Source: Chrysaora quinquecirrha (lineage: Eukaryota; Cnidaria; Scyphozoa; Semaeostomeae; Pelagiidae). From it: 64,000 bases of DNA. The stretch covers positions 7,915,686 to 7,979,685 of the forward strand of contig JACTAT010000060.1 of the NCBI GenBank assembly GCA_014526335.1, in the 5' to 3' direction. The notes beneath the pieces are model-generated. The model made no database searches. It was not told the DNA's origin and was given only the letters and a program-made list of their open reading frames with translations. The translations under genes and the position numbers were made by a program. Of the stretch, positions 14,320 to 25,700 are shown in pieces. Within the stretch, counting starts at the first letter, position 1; each line of letters starts with the position of its first letter.

Positions 14320-17004
14320 CATGATGATAATAATAATTATAATGATTAAAAAGGTGTCAACAATGATTATAATGAAAATGAGAACATGTTTAACAATAGA
14401 ATAAAATATTCTTTTATGGATGTATCTCATACCTTGTCCTGAACACCAATGAAATATCATGAAATAGAGAGTTGGTTGTTCTGAAAATATCAAGAGCCAG
14501 AAATGATTGTCTTGATGTGAATGTTACTTCATCTCTAGATCTACATCTGTCAAATGAGCATTTGTCTTCAACATTAACAGATTTATTTGCTAAACTGAGA
14601 TTCACATAAAACATTCCAAATTGTATTTCCTTGATGCATGTTACAGCAAATGTTTGAGCATCTTTGCGAATTCCCTGTAATGAAAATACAGGTTACCAAA
14701 ATTAGTTTATCCTAGACAATTAAGTTACGTTAAAAGGTAATATGTCCGTTTAAAACAGGCATTGCTGCTCATAATATAAGGGAAAACTGACTTCTCAAAA
14801 ATCTTTTTATAGAACTGGGGATGTAATAGAAAGCTTTCTTTAAAAGTTGAGGGCAACAAAAGGGTCACACAATCACATAACCATTCTTACTTTTGCCACG
14901 ATGAAGGAAAAGCGCCTCACAGCAGCTGTAGAAAGACAAACTGGCAAAAAAGAGGCTGTTTGTTTCATTTTGCTAAGGGAGGGACACTCTGGTCTGGAAA
15001 AAGGCACTTTTGGAAAAAGGGGGGTCATGGCATCTGAAGACCCTCTAGTTCCTACTTCTATGCAAGTTTTACAAACAATTGGGGGCTTCCTGGTTAGTAT
15101 ACATGACAGGGTTTTTGAAGCTCTAACTTGGGGGGTGGTGGGGCTCAAATAAATAAAACACGTGCTGACTTTAGTATTAATATGCCAATTTAGCTTCAAA
15201 ACAGCTAAGGATGTCTTCTGATAGGGAGTGGGCTAGCTTTGTCTTATGGAGGGAGAGTTTTTCATTGCTTAAAGGACAATTCTTCATTGTTTAATTGTCT
15301 GACACAAATAAAACATTCTACCTGGACATCACTGGTCTTCTCATATCCACCAATTAGTAAATTGCCTGAGAATCTGCTGATTTCAATACCCTGTTCCCTG
15401 CCAATCAAAGTTACTAACTCAACAGACTTTGAGTTTACAGCTCCTGTGGTGTTCATATAACCAAGATCTCTAATTTCTATGTTGTATGTTGTGTTTTTCA
15501 AGAGCTTCTGATTTACATAAATCTTTGAAAATAAATAAAGATATTGATTATTAACTTGATATAATTGCAATAAAATTAGGACTCCATTAATAGACTGAAT
15601 GAATAAATCAGTAACTTTTATGTGTAAGGGTTTGGTTTTGAGTAGTATGTTTATTTTTACTAGACAAGGGTTGCTCCAGGGGGCAGACTAAGCAGACATG
15701 CCCATCCCAGTTTTCACAAGGGTTTCTAGTTTATCTTTATTCAATAAGAAACTGTTTTGGGGGTAATGAATTGTGCATGGTGAGAGATCTGAAAGGAGTG
15801 CATTCCTATACGAGACATCTCTTGCATGTGCACTCTTATGCTGGAAAGCAGAAATCTTCAAAGTTTGAAACCTTACTGTTATACTGGCTTGGATCTTTCA
15901 AAAAAAACAATAGCCTAGGCTTTTATTTCAATTATAGAACAATAGATTTATAATAATATTATAGACATCAAAATGGCAAACTAACCACTTTATAAGGAAC
16001 CTACATGTAGAAGGCCGAATATTTAAAGAACTTATACTATTAATGAGAAAATCATTATCTTTTCAATGTTGAATGCTTTTATTGCTGCAAATAATCTAGA
16101 ATTAGAAAGCGGTTGCATTCATTTGCAGACTAAAATCACAACCTAAAATGTTTCGTCTTTAAAAGATTGTACAATAGTTTATGGTTTCTCTTGGCTTGAA
16201 GTCCAATCTCGTTTGCCTATTGTTCGGCATGGCGGTAACATGGAATGCATACTGGCTTGGGGCAAGCCAAAGATCCTCTCATATATGAAAGCAAGAGAAG
16301 TTGGTCCATTTGCACTTGCTGGGTATGTCAGTTTTCTATCATACTTTTGGTGTGCAAGAGCCCTTTTCTATTGTTCTATCCTAATGTTATCCTATTGTTC
16401 TACTGACAAACTCGGGTTTGCAATTCCCCTACTCTGCAGTGTGGGAAATTGGCAAATATTCATATGGGGAATAGCATGCGTGTGGTGTGTATTCCACCCT
16501 CCCTGGTTCCAGACAGAGCAGATTGTTTTTTATTATGATTTTCCAAACTTTTTAACGAAAAATGTTTTTGACAAAAACCATTTTATACCTCTTTAACTTT
16601 GGTAAATCCACGCCATTCCAAAAATAAATAACTTTTGAAAACAAAAACAGCAAAGAATTCTTCTGCATTCGTTGCATTTTTCTGATACAACAAAACACCA
16701 TTTTCATTGCAGATGCTAAATCGAATTTTTAGATACTTCTCAGCACTTTTCAACCATTCTCCTTGAACTGCGTTACCAACAAAAGATGAAAATGAGCCAT
16801 AACTGAAGAAATATTCGCAAAAACTTCTAGAAATGCAGAGCGTGAGGATTACGCCAAGAATTAGGCCACCTGAAAAAAAAGCAAACAAGTTGTGAGAACA
16901 AAGATTAAATAACGCTAGATATGTGATGCGGAATAGATTTATTAAGGATGTTAATTTATTGATCACATAAGTGGAAACAAACCTTTATGATTTCTAAAAC
17001 CCAT
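1..17004 (-). CDS. Crumbs-like EGF / laminin-G repeat protein, 3' end outside window
   Basis: Large secreted or type I membrane protein, possibly an adhesion or polarity factor; about 1950 residues lie in the window. Exons: 16983-17004, 16589-16869, 15322-15522, 14433-14674, 13470-13714, 12956-13148, 12127-12368, 11129-11242, 10264-10469, 9418-9641, 8395-8664, 7499-7878, 6715-7035, 5593-5916, 5281-5359, 4347-4799, 3122-3330, 2356-2552 and 1-1646. All junctions are GT/AG with matching phases. The start ATG at 17004 opens a signal peptide split by intron 1 (MGFRNHKGGLILGVILTLCI). Domain order: LamG, LamG, about 11 EGF modules, LamG, EGF, LamG, EGF, LamG, then at least 12 EGF modules. The alternating LamG-EGF block resembles Crumbs, but two LamG domains directly after the signal peptide are not the textbook Crumbs layout; Eyes-shut or another LamG/EGF family is possible. 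No transmembrane segment is visible because the 3' end is missing. One-base frameshifts lie at 1087-1089, 2391-2395, about 3246-3256 and 10348-10350. Confidence 0.85.
143..664 (-). repeat. tandem 129-bp coding repeats, one EGF module each
   Basis: The motif ttcgaa plus its flanks recurs at 143, 272, 401, 530 and 659, a constant spacing of 129 bp (43 codons). Each unit encodes one EGF module with the core DPCRSNPCANNATCRS. Neighbouring units differ at only a few bases, so the expansion is recent or is kept uniform by gene conversion. It lies inside the last visible exon of the EGF/LamG gene and keeps the frame. Confidence 0.9.
3743..4188. mobile_element. TIR element (MITE-like), family 1, full-length copy
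   Basis: Intronic. The left end reads aggccctggctaaacggtca and the right end, reverse-complemented, reads nearly the same (aaggacctggccaaacgatc). Similarity runs inward through the caaacatt motifs for about 50 bp. There is no coding capacity, so it is a non-autonomous element. At least nine related copies or fragments lie in this window. I could not see a clear target-site duplication. Confidence 0.75.
6040..6255 (-). mobile_element. tRNA-derived SINE-like element, second family
   Basis: Read on the minus strand, 6245-6230 gives GGCACAGTGGTTAGCG, a good Pol III box A. 6202-6192 gives GGATTTGAGCC, close to box B. A tRNA-unrelated tail extends to about 6040. It lies in an intron of the EGF/LamG gene. 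The spacing and poor cloverleaf argue against a working tRNA gene. Confidence 0.55.
7190..7440 (+). mobile_element. dispersed repeat matching the 3' flank of the Penelope-like element
   Basis: Reverse complement of the sequence just downstream of the GIY-YIG frame at 26670-26866. It shares the motifs gcgggatacagcggga and tcagacgaaaaaagctttc. Probably a 5'-truncated insertion of the same retroelement family. Intronic, non-coding. Confidence 0.5.
7940..8260. repeat. intronic repeat rich in gttgcca / tggcaac motifs
   Basis: The intron holds repeated inverted words (agttgcc, ggcaactgattggcaactag) and no open frame. It may be a degraded small TIR element; I found no second copy in the window, so this stays tentative. 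Confidence 0.3.
9210..9370 (-). mobile_element. dispersed repeat matching the Penelope-like 3' flank
   Basis: Shares gcgttttcgtctgacacttc, the cagaccgaa motif and the caccaatcagaaag motif with 26680-26800 in the same orientation. Short, intronic, non-coding. Confidence 0.5.
10711..11068. repeat. two-copy tandem duplication, 180-bp period
   Basis: The segment starting ttcacaatagtttaaaagag at 10711 is repeated at 10891, and both copies end gaacatgt (10888 and 11068). The copies look identical or nearly so by eye. It lies in the intron between the exons at 10264-10469 and 11129-11242 of the EGF/LamG gene and carries no exon. Confidence 0.9.
11362..11632. mobile_element. TIR element (MITE-like), family 1
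   Basis: About 270 bp with inverted ends: aggccttagccaaaggacca at left, and an end reading taagggcctggtcaaacgat when reverse-complemented. Internal aaacattgtttgtcaaacat words are typical of the family. Intronic, non-coding. Confidence 0.7.
11650..11905 (+). mobile_element. dispersed repeat matching the Penelope-like 3' flank
   Basis: Ends in gtcggacgaaagaaaaagct and carries the cgtaagctgat and tctgacgttt motifs also seen at 7190-7440, and inverted at 26680-26866. It directly abuts a family 1 TIR element. Confidence 0.45.
12530..13320 (+). mobile_element. cluster of tRNA-derived SINE copies, first family
   Basis: The motif ggctctctgatcatgcagtc recurs near 12550 and 12745. Variants at about 12885 and 13290 follow gctcagtggagtcat (box A region) and precede ggttcgaa / aggttcaaatcc (box B region). 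The intervening aaatatgtatggcactg... aaggctacac blocks are also repeated. At least four partial copies sit in or beside the introns flanking the exon at 12956-13148. Confidence 0.65.
13830..14345. repeat. long degenerate (GAT)n / (TGA)n microsatellite
   Basis: About 500 bp of gatgatgat with interruptions, in an intron of the EGF/LamG gene. It yields long open frames of Met/Asp/Ile on both strands; these are low-complexity artefacts. Confidence 0.9.
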
Positions 17005-18194
17005 GTCATCTCGAAATCAGCTCGAAAACAACAAAAGATCATCAAATATATTCATCTTTTGATCCTCCATTTTGTAACTGTTCTCAAGACCAGCCTTGGT
17101 AACAGCCTCGATTCTATTCAAACGACGCCTTCCATAATCCATCCATAATTCCATACAACAGAGAAAACGCTTTCTCCATGTCAGCAAGCACAGCAAAAAC
17201 TTAACAACACCAACATGCATAACGCAAAATGACCCAACAAAGCCGCATATTCTCACGGGAAGGGAAGGTTCAGCGATTCAGCATTGCGAAGAACAGCGGA
17301 AACATTACCTCCGTGACAGTCTATGTTAAAGTTTCTCTTGTAAGAACTCTTTACTTTGCGCGTTCAAAACGCTGTCACGCTCAAGAGATTTCACGTGATG
17401 CGTTATTGGACCATTTTTATGCGTGATTTCATGAAGTGCGTGAATCTAAACTCCAGCACGTCGTCACGTGTTTCCGCCTTTCCTCTTACAAACTTGCGAG
17501 TAAAGAATTAGCAGTCTTTAGTCTTATCTCGCTAAAAACTTTGGGGAGAAAGGCCTCACGTTGCGTGCACTTAAAAATGAAGTTTTATATTGCATTATTG
17601 TATAAATCGTCCAAGAAGTGCGCGTGGTTGTGCGATTCTTTAAGCAAGAACCAGTTCTGCAGTTCTGCAAAGAAATATAACACATTTCAGTTAAGGCAGG
17701 CGCAAACCGCCAGTTTAAATCTATTTCTCATTTCAGTCATCGTTTTAGTTTATTAGAATACACTACAGATAACAGATATAAATACGCTAGTAGTCGACAT
17801 TATTAACTGATCTTAAGTTCTCTTCATATTTAATCTTTTTGGATTGCTATTAAATAAGCTTTCAATATTTGTACAGCTCAAAACCAACTTGTATAACATA
17901 GTTTCATTCGCTCAAGGAACGAGATTGACGCACCTGTTCAAAACAAGGCAATGATTGCACAGGTGGATACTGTTCTTATAAAGAAAACGACGAGTTTTTT
18001 CTTTGCAAATAGAATATTAATAAATTTCTAAGAGTTACTGCTTTTATAGGTTTTTGAATTAACAAAAACGATACAAATATCTTGCCCATGGCATGAGGGT
18101 TCATAGCAACCAATAGTCAAAAACCAAACTTGGTAGAATGATTAGAAGAATAACATTTTAAGAAGGATCTGATCTATGCTATATCTTTTCGAAA
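17005..18194. other. intergenic region between divergent EGF/LamG and NXPE genes
   Basis: About 1.2 kb between the starts of two genes pointing away from each other. The half next to the EGF/LamG start is less AT-rich and contains several cacgtg/cgcg-like words (about 17350-17630), so it may hold the promoter. I see no exon, RNA gene or clear TATA box here. Confidence 0.5.
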
Positions 18195-19733
18195 ATGGTC
18201 ATCAGACTTAGAAGATATCCGTCAATTTTCTTTATATTGTGTTTCGCACAAGCTATCATTATCATTTACAAATACGCAAACTTCGGTGAAATTGCAAAGT
18301 TCTTAGTGTATAAACAAACATTGTCCCAGAATGAAGTCATTTATCCTGAGGAAAGACAACGTTTCGATTGGAAGGGTATTCTGAGGCCATGTGACGACAA
18401 ATTGACATGGAAAAATGAAACACTCAGAAATTTAGAAAAATTAATCGAACTGACGTCGACAAAAGTTCATTTATTTCATATGACATTAAACCAGCTGGGT
18501 TTTATAGCACAGTCATTTTGCAGACCAAAACATCGGATGGGAAAATTAAGAAAATTGGAGGAGATGCATGGCAGGTTAATGTACTGGACGGGACATCATT
18601 TACGAGTGGTTTTGTCACTGATCTGATGGATGGAACTTATGAAATATCATTTCTTATAAAAGAGCCTGGAAATTATACTATAAACGTGGTGTTGGAATAT
18701 TCAGTTTGTGCTGGATTGAGAGAGCCTCCCGAAGGTTGGTTTGAGAGTGGAGACTTTTTTGGCCATTCTCAAGCCCATGGAAGTCTAGGAAATCTAGATG
18801 ATTTCTTAGTTCAACGTGTAAAGCCACTAGCGATCAAAGTTGACAAGCCGACGAATATCGATAGAGATTTAGGAAGGAAAAGGTCGCCTGGTTATTTATT
18901 AGACAAGGGAGAAGTGTCTTGTTTTCAAAATGATTCAGATAGCTCTTGTTTTCATTCAAATGACTTTGAAAGAAATTGCAAAATTATTGGAAACAGTTAC
19001 GGTGCATGGAAAAGAGGTCGAAATTGGTATAGATGGGTACCTAACCTTCCTATAACCTTCAATACAAATATAGGCTCGAATAACAAACTCGAAACTTTAT
19101 GGTTCTTTGGTGACTCTTTAACAAATAGGTTATGGGTTTCTGCTTCAGGCAGAGTCCTTTGCACAAGAGTTTTTAAAACATGTCTCAACACTTATATGTG
19201 GACATATGACCGATTAACGTATAAAAAACTTGAAAAGATGAAAAATTATGGTACAGCATTTTGCTTGGAAAGGTTTTTCGACCCCATATATATAATGCTT
19301 GATGATGAAAGAATGCAAACAAACAGAAGTGTGATACTGATGAATTTCGGATTGCATTTAATAACTACAATTTCTTTTGATGATTATCGAACCGTTCTAG
19401 ATCGTTTTATAAACATTATCGAATGATTTAAGAAAAAAGGATGCATCAAAACGGCCTAAAATTATTTGGAAAACGACAGCAATGTCTCATAAGGAAAATT
19501 CTGAAATTTGGAACCTCACTCATTCTCGATTTCTAACAAATCAAAGAATTAACCTATTCAATGCTTATACGAATACGAGGCTATGTTCAGTTGGAATTAC
19601 CATATGTGATGCATACCCCATCTCAGCCTCGTTTCCAGAAGGAAGTTTAGATCACGTTCATTATCCAGATCATGTGTTTGTTCCCTTAGAAGACGCTTTA
19701 GCTGATTTCATATCCAAAGAATATAACAATTAA
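18195..19733 (+). CDS. NXPE-family protein (neurexophilin and PC-esterase domains), copy 1
   Basis: Single-exon gene, about 512 residues if its two frameshifts are sequencing indels. An N-terminal signal anchor (about residues 8-27, SIFFILCFAQAIIIIYKY) suggests a Golgi or secretory type II protein. It is followed by a neurexophilin-like beta domain (TSFTSGFVTDLMDGTYEISF) and a C-terminal PC-esterase domain with the GDS serine motif (WFFGDSLTNRL) and a late D-x-x-H (DHVH). Some NXPE/PC-esterase relatives are sugar O-acyltransferases; the substrate here is unknown. The frame breaks near 18437-18442 (one base missing compared with copy 2) and near 19419-19424 (one base extra). The rest of the frame is open to a terminal SKEYNN and stop. 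Its stop lies 32 bp from the stop of the opposing astacin-like gene A. Confidence 0.88.
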
Positions 19734-19765
19734 AAACTTAAATGATATGATAAATAATTATACCT

Positions 19766-22700
19766 TCAACCACACAATTTACAACTTTTTTTACAGTTTT
19801 TCTCCATCCATGGATTTTTCTTGCATTCTCCTTCCTCTTGCCATTTTTTGCAGTTCGGATTTTTATCCAAGCAATCTAAACGAAAGTTTATAACAATAAC
19901 GCTTTTATTTATCCCAACTTAAGGTCTAATCTCCGAAGTTCCTTATTTTAGATTTGATCAAACTGTAGTACCAAAAGAACTTAATAGTTCCTAAGATTTA
20001 ACTGCATATTTAGTGTCATGACTATTATACAGAGACATTATACAGAGACCACCTGCTTTCGATCGATTCGCGAACTCAAATATCAAAGTTGACTTACCAT
20101 CGCAAGAACGACAACAATCCTCCCACATACTCTCTGCGAAAGAATGGCAATGACCATCAGAAGCCGAAGTTTCGCAGTTCTGCAGTTTGTCTACACATTC
20201 ACCCAGCACTAAAAAACCAAATTAAGATTGAAAAAACTAGCACAACACAAGACAAAACTGTTGAGACAATCTCAAACTCAGCTGTTTTGACCGTAAAAAT
20301 CAACCCCCTCCTCCAAAATCAATTAACTGTTTTTGCTAAACAAATTAAAACCAACAGTGACTAGTGGGGGGAGTTCGGAGTAAATAATTTGCAAAAAGGG
20401 GGAACTGTACCGTGCAGAAAATTGTATCGTTGAGTAAACTGTTCCATAAAGAAACTGTAGCTACCGCGCAGAAAACTGTACCATGCAGAAAACTGTACCG
20501 TACAGAAAACTGTACCGTGCAGGAAACTATAGCTTCCGTGCAGAAAACTGTACTGCGCAGAAGATTGTAGCTTCCGTGCAGAAAGCTGTACCACGTAGAA
20601 GACTTAACCGTGCAGAAAACTGTACCGCGCAGAAGATTGTAGCTTCCGTGCAGAAAGCTGTACCGCGCAGAAAACTGTACCGTGCAGAAAGACTGTAGCT
20701 ACCGTGCCGAAAACTGTACCATGCAGAAAACTGTACCGCGCAGATAACTGTAGCTTCCGTGCAGAAAACTGTACCGCGCAGAAGACTGTAGCTTCTGTGC
20801 AGAAAGCTGTAACACGTAGAATACTTTACCGTGCAGAAAGCTGTACCATACAAAAAACTGTACCGTGCAGAAAACCGTTCCGTGGATGAAACGGTACCAA
20901 AAGAATACAGTACACTGATAAACAATACCCCATATATAATACACGGCTATGCAAAACTTTCCGAAGTCGGAATCTAAAAACAAAAAGATCATTAGAAACC
21001 TACAAGAACATGATTTGCAGCAAGCTCTCGTCATCCAAACTGCATTTTTAAAACATTCTCCAAGTTTTGACCAGCGCGAGCATTCAGCATGTGTATCAGT
21101 GCATTCTACGATCAAATGAAAAACAGTTCAGTGTAATATCTTTAAGGTTTTAGTTAGGTTTTTAACGTATTAAGATAGTCACATAGAATAAATAATAATT
21201 GATAGTTTAATAATAATTTAAAGCGCCTTAATAAACGAGCCCGGATAATCACCGGATAAACCGGCCTTAAACGCCGTTTGTCCAAATTAATTAGACATTT
21301 ACCGTGAACGGATAATTAACCTGCAGATGCGAAATTGCTGTTCAGCGCATGCTTCTGCCACTCGTCTTTCAATACATCTTACAGAATCTATATTTTCAAT
21401 TTTTCTACTTTTATTGTAATTCACAGTCGCACATGTTACAGGTTTTATAACACACTTAACCAAATGCGGGTGGAAAGTATTTGACAATAAATCTCTTGCT
21501 TTTATCGCCTTATAACAAAAACTTAATGTCTGTTCGGAATAAGCAAAAGCAAATTCATTAAAACATTGGGACGATAAAATTAGTTAACGGCAACATGAGG
21601 ATCTCTAAGCAACGAAGTTGGGTAAGTTAGCCTGATCCAAAACTAAGCTAGTTCTCAATCTGAGGGCCCAGAAGCCGCGAAGCCGCAGAGAAGTAACCTA
21701 TACGTCGTTAATTCGCGGTATAAATCGCCAAACCATTGCCGCGAGACATAAGCTTGGATGAGGTTCGCGAAAAGGCGAAATATTATTTCAATTGTTTCCT
21801 TACAAACAGAGATTTTGACAGAGAAAGCGCTCCAGGAGCTTGTAGTAATTCGATCAAGTCGACAGCATTCATTCACGTCGGAAAACCCAGTTTAGCATTG
21901 CTTTCAAAAGTTCCTAGTGGAATGATATAAGTGGCGGTTAGAGATATCACTGTATGAAGAATGGCGAGATTTGGTAGGTTCTTGTCAATTTTCGTTGCAT
22001 TTTGTTTCGTGCAAGCCATCATTATCTTCTATAAATACATAAACTTTGCTAAACTGAGTGAAATATTATTAAAAGCACCATGTCAAGAAGAAGATTTTAT
22101 TTACCCCGAGGAAAAACAACGTTTCGATTGGAAAGGCATTTTAAAGCCATGTGAAGATAGCATGATATGGCAAAATGAAACACTCAAGGATGCAGAAAAA
22201 GTTTATCGAACCGATGCTTATAAAACCTTAGTTGTTTCATATGATGTAAAACCAGCTGGGTTGTACAGTAAAGTTATCATACAAACCAGGACATCTCATG
22301 GGAGGGTAAAGAAAATTGGAGGTGACTCGTGGCAAGTCTATATAAAAGGAACATCATTCACGAGTGGTTTTGTTACTGATCTGATGGATGGAACTTATGA
22401 AATATCATTTCTGATTAAAGTGCCTGGAAATTATACTCTAAACTTGGTGTTGGAATATTCACTGTGTGATGGTTTTAGAGATCCTCCCGAGGGTTGGTTC
22501 CAGAGTGGGGACAGTTCAGGTCATTTTCAAACGGAAGGAATTCTAGGGTATCTAGATGATTTCTTATTTCAAAATATAACACCTTTAAACTTTTCGGTTG
22601 TACAGCAAACAAGTATGAATCTCTATAGAAAAGGATCTACTAACTTTTTAGAATACGGAGAAATATCTTGTTTTCAAAATTATTCAGAATATTGTTTTCA

Positions 22701-25700
22701 TTCTAACGACTTTACAAGAAATTGCAAATTCATTGGGCACAGCCATGGTGCTTGGAAAATACATCAACAACGGTACACATGGACACCTAACATTCCATTT
22801 ACTTATGACTCAAAATTTGACTCAGATAAAAAGTTAGAAACTTTATGGTTTTATGGCGACTCAATAACATATCGATTATGGGATTCTTCTTATACAAGAG
22901 TCCTTTGCAGACAAGTTTTTAAAAATTGTTTAAAGACATATACATGGACATACGATCAATCGCAGAACATTGAAGGGAAGTTAGTTAAGAATTATGGGAA
23001 GTCTTTCAATTACACAAAATTTTTCAGCCCCATACATGCAATGTTTGATAAGCCTACTATGGCAACAAATAGAAGCGTTTTATTGATAAATTTCGGGCTG
23101 CATTTAGTCATGACGATTACATTTAATGAATATAAGGAGTTCTTGATCGTTTTATTAATGTAATAAACGATGTAAGAAAAAAGGATGCATCAAAGCAACC
23201 AAATACAATATGGCTATCAACACCACTGTCTCGAAAGGAATATGGTGAAAAACAGAATGTCACAGGACTGAGATTTTAACAAATCAAAAAATCCACTTGT
23301 TTAATGCTTATACGAACACGAGGCTATGTTCTTTGGGAATTACTATATGTGATAGATACCCAATGTCTGCCTCGCATCCGAAAGGAACTGTAGATGAATT
23401 TCATTATGAATATCAAGTGTTCGAACCCTTGCAAGATATTTTGGCTGATTTCGTGTGGAAGGAATATAATATATAAGAATGCTAAGAAAGCGCAAATAAT
23501 GAAATGCAAAATGCAGCATGTGGAAAGTTCTTGATGTGAAAAAACCTAAGATGCAATAAGGGATCGGAACAACACTGAAAAAACATCAGTATGCAACAAA
23601 ACTTGACGCGAAATTTTTTAGAGATGAATTAATTTGAAAGCAACCAGGCAGGAAAACACTGAGATGCAATAAGATTGAAATGCATCAACGTCGCAACGGC
23701 AATAAAATGCATCTTTATTTCAGTTTGACATCTCTAAGTGAAATGCCTTAGGGATGAATCCATTCTGGATGCAATAAGACTGAAAGCAACAAGATAGAAG
23801 AAAACTGAGATGCAAAAAGATTCAAAGAGAATGATGAGAAGTATCTTTGATTTCAACATGCAACATCAAAGAAATGCAAACAATTAGTGTTGTGAACCTT
23901 CCTCGAGAACGTGCAATATTTACAAAGCCATATCTTATCAGTAGCACTGGTGCCCATATGTCTCTTTATTACTGCAACAAAACTTTACACTCACGAAAAT
24001 TCATCGACAATTTACTCGACAATTACCATAGAAACAAGCTTTGCTATACTGGTCTTTGCTGACACAAAATCACTGAATTTTCAGAGACTGATATGCAAAA
24101 GACAAAAAAAAACAAAAATATAATCCAACTTACTTTGCATTCCTTGGATGCATTTTCCATCGTCGATATAAATATCATCAAGAAGAACATAACCACCATT
24201 TTGTGAATCAACTGTATATTCGAACATCAACTAAAAAAATTATTTTATCAATAGATATATATATTTTTCCCGCCTAAATTACTTGTAAATGTAAATTTTG
24301 TGTTTGGACCTACGGCTACTGTTGGCCGCCATCTTATTCGACCTGTGCAATACTTTTCTAGGTAAGTGTAGAATCGCAGTTTAGTATTCAGACGAGACGT
24401 TTACTTGCTGACAATTCTCCTTCTTTTCATTTTCTTGTATTAGCACAGGCCTTTTCAGAATTCTCCTCGGAGCCAATGAAGGACCTTAGGTTTCGGTATG
24501 CTTTGCAAATGGCGTGAAACAAACAAAGCAAAGCAGCGTTTGGGAGAGTTGGAAATATGAAAGTCATGTTGGTTCTTAATAAGGCACCAAATGCAATACA
24601 TTAAAATTGCAACATCGAAAATTGAAATTTAAAACTTCACCTGGTATTCATGATCAGTTAATTGCAACGAGACAGCTCCTTGTTTCCAGTCGGTTCCCTG
24701 ATCACCTGATCTTTTCCATATTTCAGCAGATGCACCATTTTTATATAAAAACCTTACAGTTAGATCACCGATACTTTTTCCATGCATATAGTAGAAGAAA
24801 TTCAAGCATTTCCATTTCTTGTTCTTTTTTTAATTCAATGCTCTTTAGTTTCACAGTTGTGTGTTTCGTGCAACCAGCTTCACTCATATCCACCATCGCA
24901 AACTTTCCTAGAAAAGAATAGCGCAATATTAGGCTTAAACTATCAAACATTGTTTGTCAAACATTTGAGATTTGATTTAAAAACAATGTTTGAGCGTCCC
25001 ATAAGCTAACTTCACAAGAAGAACCACTTAGCAATGTTTGAAAATGTTTGACAAGCAATGTTTGACAACATGGCGAAACCGTAGGGCCATTACCAAATGA
25101 TCAAACATTGTTTGCCAAACATTTGAGATTTGATTTAAAAACAATGTTTGAGCGTTTAACCACCCCATAAGCTAACTTCACAAGAAGAACCGCTTAGCAA
25201 TGTTTAAAAATGTTTGACGACCAATGTTTTACAACATGGCGAAACCCTATGACCATGGACAAATGATCAAACATTGTTTGCCAAACATTTGAGATTTGAT
25301 TTAAAAACAATGTTTGAGCGTTTAACCACCCCATAAGCTAACTTCACAAGAAGAACCGCTTAGCAATGTTTAAAAATGTTTGACGACCAATGTTTTACGA
25401 CATGGCGAAACCCTATGACCATGGACAAATGATCAAACATTGTTTGCCAAACATTTGAGATTTGATTTAAAAACAATGTTTGAGCGTTTAACCACCCCAT
25501 AAGCTAACTTCACAAGAAGAACCGCTTAGCAATGTTTAAAAATGTTTGACGACCAATGTTTTACGACATGGCGAAACCCTATGACCATGGACAAATGATC
25601 AAACATTGTTGGCCAAACATTTGATATTTGCTAGTCACCGAACATGTTTGACCGTTTGACTATGTCGCAAAACAATGCTTATCAAACATTTTTAGCTTGC

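Noticed and set aside
14847..15199. Open frames of about 100 codons on both strands
   Set aside because: They lie inside an intron of the EGF/LamG gene, mirror each other, and show no domain or splice logic.
20361..20925. Overlapping Ser/Phe/Leu-rich and Val/Arg-rich frames on both strands
   Set aside because: They come from the 17-bp minisatellite, which happens to lack stops.
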